From contig CBDAQR010000003.1 of the NCBI GenBank assembly GCA_965199055.1, positions 868,001 to 932,000 of the forward strand: a DNA stretch of 64,000 bases, read 5' to 3'. Both the position numbers and the translations under genes were made by a program. The stretch comes from CBDAQR01 sp965199055. GTDB lineage: Bacteria; Pseudomonadota; Gammaproteobacteria; Pseudomonadales; Halieaceae. Below are positions 17,476 to 26,597 of the stretch, one piece after another. Position 1 is the stretch's first letter. Every line of letters starts with the position of its first letter. The notes under the pieces were generated by a model. It saw nothing but the letters and a program-made list of their open reading frames with translations, had not been told where the DNA came from and ran no database searches.

Positions 17476-18680
17476 TCGCGCGCGGTTAATCTCACGGGCA
17501 TTCGCTTGAAGCCATTGACCATGTTCGAGCGAATGCGCACCGGTTGTCCGAGTGATTCGATACCGCTGCAAGCCTTAAAGAACTCCTCGAAGAATACCTT
17601 CGCCTCCAAGCGCGCCAGGTTGGCACCCAGACACAGGTGTATGCCATAGCCAAACGCGAGATGAGGGTTTTGCTCCCGGTGGATATCGAACTCGTGCGGA
17701 TTCTCGAATACTTCCGGGTCCATATTCGCTGCGCTATACATCATCACCACGCGATCATCTTCTGCAACCGGCTGTTCCCCGATCTGGGTCGGGCAGGTGG
17801 CCGTGCGTCGGAAGTAGTGTAAGGGGCAAAATACCCGCAGCATCTCCTCCACCGCTTGCGGAATAAGATCGGGATTCTGCTCCAGTTCCCGGTACAGTGC
17901 AGGCTGCTCAATCAGTTGTTGCATGCCGGAGGCAATCAAACCGCGCGTCGTCTCATTGCCCGCCACCGTTATTTGCACGAACAGTGAGGCGAACTCCTCC
18001 GGCTTAATCTTTTCGCCATCCATCTCAACGTTAATCAACAGTGAGATCAGATCATCGCCACCCTGGTCGAGACGCTCGGTGGCCAACTCGTAGCCGTACA
18101 TACCCATTTCCATCGACGCCTGGGTGATCTCTTCCGGGGCCGCACCCAGGTCGGGATCGTCGGCGGAGGTTTGCAGGTCTGACCAGATACGCATCTGCTC
18201 CCACTGATCCTCCGGCACCCCCATCATCTCGCCAATTACAGCAGTCGGCAGTTTGCCCGCCACATCATCGACAAAATCCACCTCGCCCCGCTGGGTTGCG
18301 GCGGCGAAAATATCGCGACATATCTCGCGGATGCGTTCTTCTCGCGCACCCACCATCGCTTTGGTAAAACGGCTAATCACCAGACGCCGAATCGGCCCGT
18401 GTCGGGGCGGATCCATGCCCAGTAACTGGTTCTTAACCATCTCCAGAATGTCGGGAGACAGGTCATCCACCATCACAAAGGCCTTCTCGGAGGAGAACTC
18501 TTTATGTCGGCGCGACACATCGACCACGTCGGCATGACGGGTGAGCAGCCAGTAGTCGCCACCATCGGGATGAGAATGTTTATGCACAGGACACTCACTG
18601 CGAAGCTTGTCGAAGGCATCATGGGGCGCTTCGTCTACATAACTGTCGGGGCTGTAAAAATCCGTGGGACTGTCCGCCAT
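17472..18680 (-). CDS. Soluble bacterial cytochrome P450
   Basis: Cytosolic class I P450 of 402 residues. The heme loop FGYGIHLCLG places the thiolate at Cys350; the K-helix EMLR supplies the ExxR pair; the I-helix oxygen motif is AGNETTRG near residue 245; the C-helix and PERF-like region are also recognisable. The sequence type (family CYP107/CYP125-like length, no membrane anchor) suggests hydroxylation of terpene, sterol or alkyl substrates. No ferredoxin or ferredoxin reductase gene is next to it, so electrons must come from elsewhere. It is divergent from gshA with 92 bases between starts. Confidence 0.92.
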   Translation of the reverse strand: MADSPTDFYSPDSYVDEAPHDAFDKLRSECPVHKHSHPDGGDYWLLTRHADVVDVSRRHKEFSSEKAFVMVDDLSPDILEMVKNQLLGMDPPRHGPIRRLVISRFTKAMVGAREERIREICRDIFAAATQRGEVDFVDDVAGKLPTAVIGEMMGVPEDQWEQMRIWSDLQTSADDPDLGAAPEEITQASMEMGMYGYELATERLDQGGDDLISLLINVEMDGEKIKPEEFASLFVQITVAGNETTRGLIASGMQQLIEQPALYRELEQNPDLIPQAVEEMLRVFCPLHYFRRTATCPTQIGEQPVAEDDRVVMMYSAANMDPEVFENPHEFDIHREQNPHLAFGYGIHLCLGANLARLEAKVFFEEFFKACSGIESLGQPVRIRSNMVNGFKRMPVRLTARD

Positions 18681-18772
18681 TTGTGCACACCTTCTGTGAG
18701 TTGCAACACAGGATACAACAGACTTACACTGCTGCCTCTCTCAAAAGGGCCACAGCGCCACGGGAACCGAGT

Positions 18773-20359
18773 TTGTCTGAATTGTTTAACCGCCGACTGC
18801 AGGCACTGGCAAGTTCTGAACAATCCCCGCTATTGAACCGCATCCAGCGCGGTATCGAGAAGGAGAGCCTGCGCATCAACGAGAAGGGTCGCCTCTCACA
18901 GGCGCCCCACCCCGCTGCGCTCGGCTCTGCACTGAGCCATCCTTACATCACCACCGACTACTCGGAAGCGCTGCTGGAGTTCATTACCCCGGTGTATACC
19001 GATATCGACAGCGCACTGGGCATGCTGGACGACATACACCGGTTTACCTACGCGAATCTCGACGATGAACTACTGTGGGGCGCGAGCATGCCCTGCATTC
19101 TGGAGGGCGACGACAGCATTCCGGTGGCGCAGTACGGCAGCTCCAACGTGGCGCGCATGAAGACGGTATATCGCCACGGCTTGGGCCATCGCTATGGCCG
19201 TCTGATGCAGACTATCGCCGGCATTCACTACAATTTCTCACTGCCGTCGGAATACTGGCCGCTGGCCCAGGCAGACGATGGACACACCGGCGAGTTGGCC
19301 GACTACATTACCGAGCGCTACCTGGGTTTGATCCGCAACTTCCGGCGCCACAGCTGGCTGTTGGTATACCTGTTCGGGGCCTCACCAGCGGTATGCTCCA
19401 GCTTCCTGCGTGGCAATACCCGCCACAGCCTGATTCCTTTCGATCCAGACAGTAAGAGCCTGCATGCGCCCTTCGGCACGGCACTGCGCATGGGCGACCT
19501 GGGCTATTCCAGCAATGCACAGAAGAACCTGGATATTTGCTACAACAGCCTGGACAGCTACGTCGAAACGCTGAAAGACGCCATATTGCAGCCGCATCCC
19601 GACTACCAGGCGATCGGGATAGGAGAGAAGGGCCATGAGCTGCAATTGAATACCAGCTTGCTGCAGATCGAGAACGAGTTTTACAGCCCGATCCGCCCCA
19701 AGCGTGTGGCTAATTCCGGCGAGACACCGCTGGGCGCACTGCGCCGCGGTGGTATCGAATACATCGAGGTGCGCTGTATCGACGTTAACCCGTTCCTGCC
19801 GCTGGGGATCGACGCAGAACAAATCCGCTTTGTCGACAATTTCCTGCTGTACTGCTTACTGAGCGACAGCGCCGCCTGCGATGACGATGACGGTGACCGG
19901 CTGCGAGAAAACATGTCGCTGGTGGTCAATCGCGGTCGAGAGCCGGGCCTGCAATTAGTCACGCCGCAAGGCGAAGCTCCCTTGCAGGAATTGGCGAAAC
20001 CCATTCTGGAGGGCACTGCAGCGCTGGCAGAATTGATAGACACAGCCTGCGGCGGTAGCGCCTCTCGCGATTCTCAAGTGGTACAGCAGGCGCGCCTCGA
20101 TGACGCCCAACTCACCCCCTCGGCGCGTATTCTCGACGAAATGGAAGAACAGGGCCTACCGTTTTTCCTGCTGGCCATGGAATCGAGCAAGCAGTGGGCG
20201 AAAGACTTCAGAGAGCGGCCGCTCGATGCCGATAAGCTACAGCACTTCCAGCAGGCGTCCGAAGACTCCCAGCGCAAGCAGGCAGAAATTGAGGCTGGAG
20301 ACAGCGTCGATTTCGAATCCTACCTGGAAGCCTATTACCGGCAGTACGACGTACTCTGA
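18773..20359 (+). CDS. gshA: Glutamate-cysteine ligase GshA
   Basis: Catalyses ATP-dependent joining of glutamate and cysteine, the first step of glutathione synthesis. I choose a TTG start at 18773 (reading MSELFNRRLQALASSEQSPL): this is where homology to gammaproteobacterial GshA begins, it gives about 528 residues (the normal length), and GGGAA lies upstream. A GTG at 18683 would add 30 residues without family support. Family segments include GIEKESLRIN, TDYSEALLEFITP, the GIHYNFSLP core and the IEVRCIDVNPF strand near residue 330. Followed after 15 bases by the AcpH gene. Confidence 0.93.
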   Translation: MSELFNRRLQALASSEQSPLLNRIQRGIEKESLRINEKGRLSQAPHPAALGSALSHPYITTDYSEALLEFITPVYTDIDSALGMLDDIHRFTYANLDDELLWGASMPCILEGDDSIPVAQYGSSNVARMKTVYRHGLGHRYGRLMQTIAGIHYNFSLPSEYWPLAQADDGHTGELADYITERYLGLIRNFRRHSWLLVYLFGASPAVCSSFLRGNTRHSLIPFDPDSKSLHAPFGTALRMGDLGYSSNAQKNLDICYNSLDSYVETLKDAILQPHPDYQAIGIGEKGHELQLNTSLLQIENEFYSPIRPKRVANSGETPLGALRRGGIEYIEVRCIDVNPFLPLGIDAEQIRFVDNFLLYCLLSDSAACDDDDGDRLRENMSLVVNRGREPGLQLVTPQGEAPLQELAKPILEGTAALAELIDTACGGSASRDSQVVQQARLDDAQLTPSARILDEMEEQGLPFFLLAMESSKQWAKDFRERPLDADKLQHFQQASEDSQRKQAEIEAGDSVDFESYLEAYYRQYDVL

Positions 20360-20374
20360 TACCAAAATCTCACG

Positions 20375-20959
20375 GTGAATTTTCTTGCGCATTTTCACCT
20401 CGCCTGGCCCAACGAAATGAACGTGGTCGGGGGCCTGGAGGGCGACTACTTCAAGGGTCCTCTGCCCGGAGCACTGCCACCACTGCTGCTGACTGGCGTG
20501 CAACTGCATCGCGCCATTGATGCCTACACCGATAGCCACCCGACGGTTGACGCTTTGCGGAGCGACTTCCCCAAACCCCTGCGGCGCTACGCCGGCATTC
20601 TTATCGACCTGTGTTTTGATCACTGCCTGGCGCGCGAGTGGTCGCGTTATCACGACGCCGACCTCGCTGCGTTTTCCCAGGAGGTCTATGGGCTGTTGTC
20701 TCAACACCGCCATCTCTTGAGTGAACGCGCGGCGGCAATGGCCGGATGGCTCAGCGAGCACGATGTGCTTGGCCGCTATCAACAATGGGACACGATTGGA
20801 GCCAGTGCCACACGTATTGGCCAGCGCCTGCAACGGGACAATCCTCTGCATGAAGCAGGCGCACTGCTGCAACCGATGCTGCCGGAACTCGAACAGGGTT
20901 TCGAGGTCTTTTACCCCGAACTGACTCGCTTCGCGCAGGAATACGTCACCGCCAACTAA
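20375..20959 (+). CDS. acpH: Acyl carrier protein phosphodiesterase (AcpH/DUF479)
   Basis: Removes the 4'-phosphopantetheine arm from holo-ACP. The start is GTG at 20375, giving MNFLAHFHLAWP, the hallmark N-terminus of the family; the predicted metal-binding HD-like residues (GVQLHRAIDAYTD, DLCFDHCLAREW) follow. At 194 residues the length is normal. Lies 15 bases after gshA and is probably cotranscribed with it. Confidence 0.87.
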   Translation: MNFLAHFHLAWPNEMNVVGGLEGDYFKGPLPGALPPLLLTGVQLHRAIDAYTDSHPTVDALRSDFPKPLRRYAGILIDLCFDHCLAREWSRYHDADLAAFSQEVYGLLSQHRHLLSERAAAMAGWLSEHDVLGRYQQWDTIGASATRIGQRLQRDNPLHEAGALLQPMLPELEQGFEVFYPELTRFAQEYVTAN

Positions 20960-21010
20960 TCGCGCGCCGGGTTTGCTATGATGGCCGCCGTCAAAAACGG
21001 GAAAACCTGA

Positions 21011-21502
21011 ATGATTCACTACCTGACACCGCGCCTAGTCAACTGGCTGCTCGCACTCGTTACCATCATCGGCCTGATCATCGTGTACTGGCTCGACGGC
21101 GTACTCGGTTTGGAGCCCTGTCCGCTGTGCATGACCCAACGTGTATTTCTGGTGGGCAGCGGCTTTATTAGCCTGGTGGCGGCAATTCACTATCCTGGAT
21201 TAACCGGTCAACGCATCTACGCCGCGCTCGCGGGCTTGATCGCCGCCGGCGGCGGCGCCGTTGCCGCTCGGCATGTGTGGCTACAATACCTGCCGGAAGA
21301 AGAAGTGCCCGCCTGTGGGCCCAGCTTGGAATACATGCTAGACACCCTCCCCTTTAGTGAAACCCTCGAACTGGTTCTGATGGGTGATGGCAACTGTGCC
21401 GAGGTGCAGTGGACCTTTCTTGGCCTGAGCATTCCCGAACAGGCTCTGTTACTATTCTCGGCCATGGTACTTGCGAATATCTGGCAGCTGCTACGCAAGT
21501 AA
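21011..21502 (+). CDS. dsbB: Disulfide bond formation protein DsbB
   Basis: Inner-membrane quinone reductase that reoxidises DsbA. There are four hydrophobic segments, the first redox pair CPLC at residues 37-40 in the first periplasmic loop, and the second pair Cys102 (PACGPSLEYML) and Cys129 (GDGNCAEVQWTFLGLSIPEQ) in the second loop. The 163-residue length is standard. Confidence 0.95.
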   Translation: MIHYLTPRLVNWLLALVTIIGLIIVYWLDGVLGLEPCPLCMTQRVFLVGSGFISLVAAIHYPGLTGQRIYAALAGLIAAGGGAVAARHVWLQYLPEEEVPACGPSLEYMLDTLPFSETLELVLMGDGNCAEVQWTFLGLSIPEQALLLFSAMVLANIWQLLRK

Positions 21503-21524
21503 TTCACGACTCGGGGGACCGGTC

Positions 21525-21986
21525 ATGCTGGACAATTGCACGGACAATCAGGAGCGCTGGCAGGCAGTCGAGAAGCTGTTGCAGGGCTGGCTGAAAGAAA
21601 GACGCGAAGTGCTGGTGAAATATGCCGCCATCGCCGCCACCCTCGACCGGGACTCGTCCAGTCAGGGTATCGACCCCGGTGTTCAGCGCTTATGTCAGCT
21701 CCTGGTGGACTATGTATCCGCCGGCCACTTCGAAGCGTTCTATGAGTTAATCCGCGAAGCCGAAGCCTTTGGCGATGGCAGCGGTCGCAGCGCGGCAGAA
21801 ATTATTCCTCGCATCGGCGATACCACCGAAGTCATCATGGGCTTTGATGAAAAGTATTCCAGTGGCGAGTCACACAGCGAAGATCTGGACAACGATCTCT
21901 CACTGCTGGGTGAAATGCTGGAATCGCGTTTTGAGTTGGAGGACCGCCTGATCGCAGTCCTCCACAAGAGCCACGCGCTGGGCTAA
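21525..21986 (+). CDS. rsd: Anti-sigma-70 factor Rsd/AlgQ
   Basis: Small helical regulator that binds RpoD and shifts RNA polymerase toward alternative sigma factors; called AlgQ in pseudomonads, where it affects alginate and virulence genes. The start at 21525 (MLDNCTDNQERW) matches the family N-terminus and has GGGGGA upstream; the longer upstream reading frame overlaps dsbB. LLVDYVSAGHFEAFYEL near residue 65 is the most conserved block. 153 residues. A terminator hairpin is built over its stop codon. Confidence 0.9.
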   Translation: MLDNCTDNQERWQAVEKLLQGWLKERREVLVKYAAIAATLDRDSSSQGIDPGVQRLCQLLVDYVSAGHFEAFYELIREAEAFGDGSGRSAAEIIPRIGDTTEVIMGFDEKYSSGESHSEDLDNDLSLLGEMLESRFELEDRLIAVLHKSHALG

Positions 21987-22002
21987 GCCAGCGCGGGGTT
22001 TT
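21974..22002 (+). terminator. Intrinsic terminator spanning the rsd stop codon
   Basis: CGCGCTGG (21974-21981) pairs with CCAGCGCG (21988-21995) around GCTAAG, which contains the last base of the coding frame and the TAA stop. A short run TTTT ends at 22002. Confidence 0.7.
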
Positions 22003-22034
22003 CTAGCGCGCTCGGCGCTGTCTCACTAGATTGC

Positions 22035-22763
22035 TTACGGTGCGATAGCAATCAGTTCGACTTCAAAGACCAGTGTAGCGTTGGGGCCAATGACGCCGCC
22101 CGCACCACCGGGGCCATAGGCCAGCTCCGGCGGAATATACAGTTCCCACTTCGACCCCACGGGCATCAGCTGCAGCGCTTCCGTCCAGCCGGCGATCACC
22201 TGGGTGACGCCAAAGGACACCGTGCTATTACGTGAGTAAGAACTGTCGAACTCGGTGCCATCAATGAGCGTGCCGCGGTAGTGAACCTCTACGGTATCTT
22301 CCGTGGTCGGTTTCGGCCCCTCACCCGCTGTGATCACGCGATACTGAAGACCACTCTCCAGCACAACCACGCCCTCTTTGGTGGCGTTTTCCGCCAGGAA
22401 GGCGGCACCCGCCTCCGCATTACCGTCTGCCTGTGCGCTCATCTGCGCCTCCCTTTCTGCCATTTGTTTTTGCTGGTAAGACTGCATTTCCCCGGCGATC
22501 TCTTCCTGGGTTAGCAGGGGTTCCGTGCCTTCCAGCGCATGCTTAATGCCCGCATTGAAAGCCGCCGCATCCGCGGGTACGCCGTCTGCCGCGAGCCGCT
22601 CACCCAGACCGTAGGCAATACCGTAGCTCAAGCGCTTTTCCGTGGTATCGAGTGTCAGCGGGGCATCGGCCGATGCAGGCTGTACCGCACCGCTTTCCTG
22701 CTGGGTGCAGGCAGCCGTGAACATTACCGCGATGCAGGCGGCCGAAATTCTTAAAACATTCAT
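22035..22763 (-). CDS. FKBP-type peptidyl-prolyl isomerase, probable lipoprotein
   Basis: Envelope foldase of the FkpA/Mip type. An N-terminal dimerisation region rich in Ala and Gln (residues about 35-120) is followed by an FKBP domain with VEVHYRGTLIDGTEFDSSY and VIAGWTEALQLMPVGSKWELYIPPELAYG. The start is placed at 22763 (MNVLRISAACIAVMFTAAC), which gives a signal peptide ending in TAAC, a slightly atypical lipobox; the longer frame starting at 22808 would overlap the next gene. 242 residues. Confidence 0.88.
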   Translation of the reverse strand: MNVLRISAACIAVMFTAACTQQESGAVQPASADAPLTLDTTEKRLSYGIAYGLGERLAADGVPADAAAFNAGIKHALEGTEPLLTQEEIAGEMQSYQQKQMAEREAQMSAQADGNAEAGAAFLAENATKEGVVVLESGLQYRVITAGEGPKPTTEDTVEVHYRGTLIDGTEFDSSYSRNSTVSFGVTQVIAGWTEALQLMPVGSKWELYIPPELAYGPGGAGGVIGPNATLVFEVELIAIAP

Positions 22764-22794
22764 AATGATTTCCAGGTTGGTGATAACGCGGTGA

Positions 22795-23319
22795 CTATAG
22801 TTGGTCACCCATTCTGCGTTCGTGGGCTTCCTGCAGCATCTCTTCGATGGCTTCCTGGGAAACTCCCTCCGGCAATGAGGGGGTAATACTACTACCCATT
22901 GGCGCTACGGTACCAGTCGGTTCCGGCGCCTGGGGCTCCTTTTCGACAAGCTCTACCCGCGGCATGCTGTTGCTAACACTCGGCAGCTTCTCTGCCGCCA
23001 AGCTTTCGCCCCCCTCAGGGCGCTTATCGGAAAAATGCCAGACCCCGTTCTCATCCTGCCACCGGTAAAACTGTCCAGCGGGAGCATGCTCGAAGGTTTC
23101 TCTTGCAGCATCATCGCTCGACACGTCTGAGCCCGATTCGGGCAGTGGAAGCTGGTTCAGAACGGCACTCGCCTTTTCTACCAGCGCAGCACCATCCGAC
23201 GGCACACTCAGCCAATCGTCCAGTTGCATGATTGGCTCGCCATCGGGGCCTTTGAGCCACATGGGCAGGGACAGGGCCAACACCAACAAGGCCAAAGCGA
23301 ACTTGATGAATAGCTTCAT
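22795..23319 (-). CDS. DUF4124-domain protein with N-terminal signal anchor
   Basis: 174-residue protein starting at 23319 (MKLFIKFALALLVLALSL), a hydrophobic signal or anchor. The DUF4124 core, FYRWQDENGVWHFSDKRP, is at about residues 80-97; the rest is Pro/Glu-rich and low in complexity. DUF4124 proteins are exported proteobacterial proteins of unknown role. Lies 31 bases upstream of the FKBP start and may share its transcript. Divergent from the ParA gene. Confidence 0.75.
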   Translation of the reverse strand: MKLFIKFALALLVLALSLPMWLKGPDGEPIMQLDDWLSVPSDGAALVEKASAVLNQLPLPESGSDVSSDDAARETFEHAPAGQFYRWQDENGVWHFSDKRPEGGESLAAEKLPSVSNSMPRVELVEKEPQAPEPTGTVAPMGSSITPSLPEGVSQEAIEEMLQEAHERRMGDQL

Positions 23320-23420
23320 GCAAATCCAGTTTTTGTATCTGCAGCAAACATTTTTACCTATGCTACATTGAATATTACCTTTGTAACCAGTTGCGGTAGT
23401 CAGCATAGGATCTCAGCGGT

Positions 23421-24194
23421 ATGCACAACCATGATTTACGTGGGGCAGGCCCTTTGCGCGTTATTGAGCGCACCCCTGCTCGCAATATACTCATTGCCAA
23501 TGCCAAAGGCGGTTGCGGCAAATCGACCCTCGCCACCAATCTGGCGTCTTACTTTGCCAACCGCGGGCGCGCCACCGCACTGATGGACTTCGATCCGCAG
23601 GGATCCAGCGCATATTGGTTGAAACTGCGCCCCGAGAGCGCCGCGAAAATCAGCGGTATCTCAGCGTTCACCCAGCATGGCAGCAATGAGACGCGCAGCT
23701 TTCACAATCGCCTGCCGCGGGGTATCGAGCGTGTGGTTGTGGATTCACCTGCCGGTATGACCGGCACCCAGCTATACCACCGCATCAGCGATGCCGACCT
23801 GATCATCGTGCCGATACTGCCCTCGCCTATCGATATTCACTCGGCGACCAAGTTTATTCATGAAATCGAGATCACCGGTTGCCTGCGCGAGCGCAACAAG
23901 CAGGTGCTGGTGATCGCTAATCGGGTAAAGACCAACACCGTGCTGTTTAAAGAGTTGAACAAATTCCTGACAGACCGCGGTGTGCCTCTGGTCACCAATA
24001 TGCGCGATACCCAGTTGTATCCGCGCGCCTCGGCTCAGGGTCTCGGTATTGCCGACCTGTCGCGCAGCCAGGGTGAGGTTGAGAAAGACCGCTGGGTGCG
24101 CCTGGGTTCATGGATCGAAAACCAGTTCGCCATGCGCGCCAGCAACGCACCCAGCGAACTGCGCCAGCAGGCTGATCAGCTCGCCAGTTCCTGA
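23421..24194 (+). CDS. Orphan ParA-family ATPase
   Basis: Deviant-Walker-A ATPase of the ParA/MinD superfamily, with KGGCGKST near residue 30 (signature Lys first), Walker A' LMDFDPQGSSAYW and Walker B VVVDSPAGM. No parB or centromere repeats are adjacent, so it is not the chromosomal ParA; orphans of this kind position chemoreceptor arrays, pili or other cargo. 257 residues. Its 3' end overlaps the convergent TIGR02444 gene by 19 bases. Confidence 0.85.
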   Translation: MHNHDLRGAGPLRVIERTPARNILIANAKGGCGKSTLATNLASYFANRGRATALMDFDPQGSSAYWLKLRPESAAKISGISAFTQHGSNETRSFHNRLPRGIERVVVDSPAGMTGTQLYHRISDADLIIVPILPSPIDIHSATKFIHEIEITGCLRERNKQVLVIANRVKTNTVLFKELNKFLTDRGVPLVTNMRDTQLYPRASAQGLGIADLSRSQGEVEKDRWVRLGSWIENQFAMRASNAPSELRQQADQLASS

Positions 24195-24676
24195 TCTTCT
24201 AGCGCCTGCCGGATGAGGGCCCCAATTGGCTCGTTTGCATCGGCGCTAAGACCACACCACTGCGCAAAGACCGCCAGCGCCTGCTCAATACAATCCCTTT
24301 GCTCACCCACGCTTGAGGTCGCCGGTGTTAGCGCAAACATTCTCGCCTGTTGCTCGCGTTCTGCCTGCAACTCCGCCTGCTTGATCAACGCGCGGGTCGC
24401 CTCAATATCGGGATAGTCTCGCAACTGTCGGCGCAGCGCGCGAACCGGCAAAACAACATCATCGCGCCAGGCGACAATTGCGCCGTTTACCCGGTCGACC
24501 TCCGCGGCGTCGATCCGATCGCCCCGCCAACCACGCCAAAGACAGTAGAGCAGCAGGTTCACATCAACACCGCAATCATCCTGCAACTGTAAACAGGCCT
24601 CGGGTACACCATCACGAGCATAGAAGGCTAGGGAGAATTCCCAGAACGCATTCGTGCCTGTATTAGTCGAGGTCAT
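24176..24676 (-). CDS. TIGR02444 family protein (DUF2390)
   Basis: 166-residue protein of unknown function found in gammaproteobacteria. The start at 24676 (MTSTNTGTNAFWEFSLAFYARDG) corresponds to the family N-terminus; the longer frame runs antisense into yheS. The conserved opening FWxFSLxxYxxxGV and CLxLQDxxGxDVNLLLxxxW pattern is present. Its start codon is 19 bases from the yheS start on the other strand, so promoters must overlap the coding ends. Confidence 0.82.
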   Translation of the reverse strand: MTSTNTGTNAFWEFSLAFYARDGVPEACLQLQDDCGVDVNLLLYCLWRGWRGDRIDAAEVDRVNGAIVAWRDDVVLPVRALRRQLRDYPDIEATRALIKQAELQAEREQQARMFALTPATSSVGEQRDCIEQALAVFAQWCGLSADANEPIGALIRQALEDQELAS

Positions 24677-24695
24677 GCCGGTAAAATCCGCGCCG

Positions 24696-26588
24696 ATGAT
24701 TATTCTGCGCCATTTTAGTTTACGCCGCGGCAGCAAGATACTGCTGGAGCCGGCCGACCTGACCATCCAGCCCGGCCAACGCCTGGCCCTTACCGGCGCC
24801 AATGGCTGTGGCAAGTCCAGTCTGTTTGCCATGTTGCTGGGGGAATTGGAGGCAGACACCGGCACCATCGAAGGGCTGGACGCCATGCGTACCGCTTGCA
24901 TGGCGCAGGAAGTGGAAGCCAGCGAAGAGTTAGCGCTGGAATACCTGATTGGCGGCGATCAGGCCGTTGCCAAACTGCGCCAGAATATTAAGCGAGCTGA
25001 AGCCGATGAAGACTTCGCCGAGGCTGGCCGTTTGCATGCGCAACTGGACGAATTGGGCGGTTACGACATTGAGCGTCGCGCTGAACTCATGCTGCTGGGT
25101 CTCGGCTTTGCGCAAGGCGATTCTGCGCGCCGCGTGCGTGACTTCTCAGGGGGTTGGCGTATACGCCTGAACCTGGGCCGCGCATTGATGACGCCCTCAG
25201 ACCTGTTGCTGCTGGACGAGCCGACCAACCACCTCGACCTGGACGCCACCTTATGGCTGCAGAAGTGGCTGCAGGCCTATCCGGGCACACTCATTCTCAT
25301 CTCACACGACCGCGAGTTTATCGATGCCTGCTGCCAGCAGGTGCTGCATATCGAGCACAAAACCATCAAGGCCTATAAAGGCAACTACTCGGCCTTCGAA
25401 ACCCAACGTGCGGAGCATCTGGCACAGCAACAGGCAGGTTACGAGAAACAGCAGCGCCGCATTGCCGAGATCGACGCCTTCGTGCGCCGCTTTCGCTACA
25501 AGGCGACCAAAGCACGCCAGGCCCAGAGTCGATTGAAAGAATTGGAGCGCATGCAAAAAATTGCGCCCGCACACATCGACTCGCCATTTAGTTTTCGTTT
25601 CCCGGAACCGGAGAAAGCCAGCGACCCCATGCTGCAATTGCGCCATGCCCGTTTGGGTTATGGCGACACTACCGTGCTGGACAAGGTGGAACTGCAACTG
25701 CGACCCGGCAGCCGTATCGGCCTACTGGGACGCAACGGCGCGGGAAAATCTACGCTACTTAAAACGCTCACGGGAGATATTCCCGTATTGGACGGTGAGC
25801 GGGTTGTGGGCGACCACTGCCGCATCGGCTACTTCGACCAACACCAACTGGAATCACTGGATCTTGATGCCAGCGCAGCAGTGCACCTGCAGCGTTTGCG
25901 GCCCGAGGCCCGCGAGCAGGACATTCTGAATTACCTGGGCGGGTTTAACTTTCGCGGCGACAATGCGACTGAATGCATCGCGCCCTTCTCCGGCGGCGAG
26001 AAGGCAAGGCTCGCGCTTGCGATCACTGCCTGGCAACGTCCCGCGCTGCTGGTGATGGATGAACCCACCAACCACCTGGACATGGAAATGCGCCTGGCGC
26101 TCACTTTGGCGCTGCAAGAGTTCAGCGGCGCCGTCATCCTCGTCACCCACGACCGCCACCTGCTGCGCAACACCGTGGATGAGCTGCTGTTAGTGCACGA
26201 TGGCAGTGTGGACGAATACCAGGAAGACGTTAAGGCGTATGAGCAATGGGTGCTGAGCCAATCGGGCAGCGACAACAAGCCCACCGCCCGCGTGGCCGAA
26301 AGCAGTCGCAAGGAACAGCGCCAGGCTGCGGCGCAGCGACGCGAACAACTGCGTCCACTGAGAAAATCGATCGACAGCGCCGAATCAACTATTGAGCGGC
26401 ACAATGCGCGCCTGGCTGAACTGGAAAATGCCCTGCTCGACACCAGCCTGTACGAGGCGGCACGCAAAGCCGATCTGGATAGCCTACTCAAAGAACAGGG
26501 ACAACTGCGCGGCGAGGTCGGCGAACTTGAGGAACAGTGGCTGGCGCTTCAGGATGAGTTAGAGACACTGGAGGCCAACATGGACTAA
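24696..26588 (+). CDS. yheS: ABC-F ATPase YheS
   Basis: Ribosome-associated ABC-F protein with two nucleotide-binding domains and no membrane part. Walker A GANGCGKSS near residue 36 and GRNGAGKST near 348; signatures FSGGWR and FSGGEK; Walker B LLLLDEPTNHLDLD and LLVMDEPTNHLDME; the inter-domain linker (FVRRFRYKATKARQAQSR) and a coiled C-terminal extension are as in E. coli YheS. The ATG at 24696 (MIILRHFSLRRG) matches the family start. 630 residues. The family acts on stalled ribosomes through the E site. Confidence 0.92.
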   Translation: MIILRHFSLRRGSKILLEPADLTIQPGQRLALTGANGCGKSSLFAMLLGELEADTGTIEGLDAMRTACMAQEVEASEELALEYLIGGDQAVAKLRQNIKRAEADEDFAEAGRLHAQLDELGGYDIERRAELMLLGLGFAQGDSARRVRDFSGGWRIRLNLGRALMTPSDLLLLDEPTNHLDLDATLWLQKWLQAYPGTLILISHDREFIDACCQQVLHIEHKTIKAYKGNYSAFETQRAEHLAQQQAGYEKQQRRIAEIDAFVRRFRYKATKARQAQSRLKELERMQKIAPAHIDSPFSFRFPEPEKASDPMLQLRHARLGYGDTTVLDKVELQLRPGSRIGLLGRNGAGKSTLLKTLTGDIPVLDGERVVGDHCRIGYFDQHQLESLDLDASAAVHLQRLRPEAREQDILNYLGGFNFRGDNATECIAPFSGGEKARLALAITAWQRPALLVMDEPTNHLDMEMRLALTLALQEFSGAVILVTHDRHLLRNTVDELLLVHDGSVDEYQEDVKAYEQWVLSQSGSDNKPTARVAESSRKEQRQAAAQRREQLRPLRKSIDSAESTIERHNARLAELENALLDTSLYEAARKADLDSLLKEQGQLRGEVGELEEQWLALQDELETLEANMD

Positions 26589-26597
26589 ACTAGTCCC

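Noticed and set aside
18683..18772. N-terminal extension of gshA from a GTG start
   Set aside because: It runs through the divergent promoter space and has no counterpart in the GshA family, whereas the TTG at 18773 gives the normal N-terminus.
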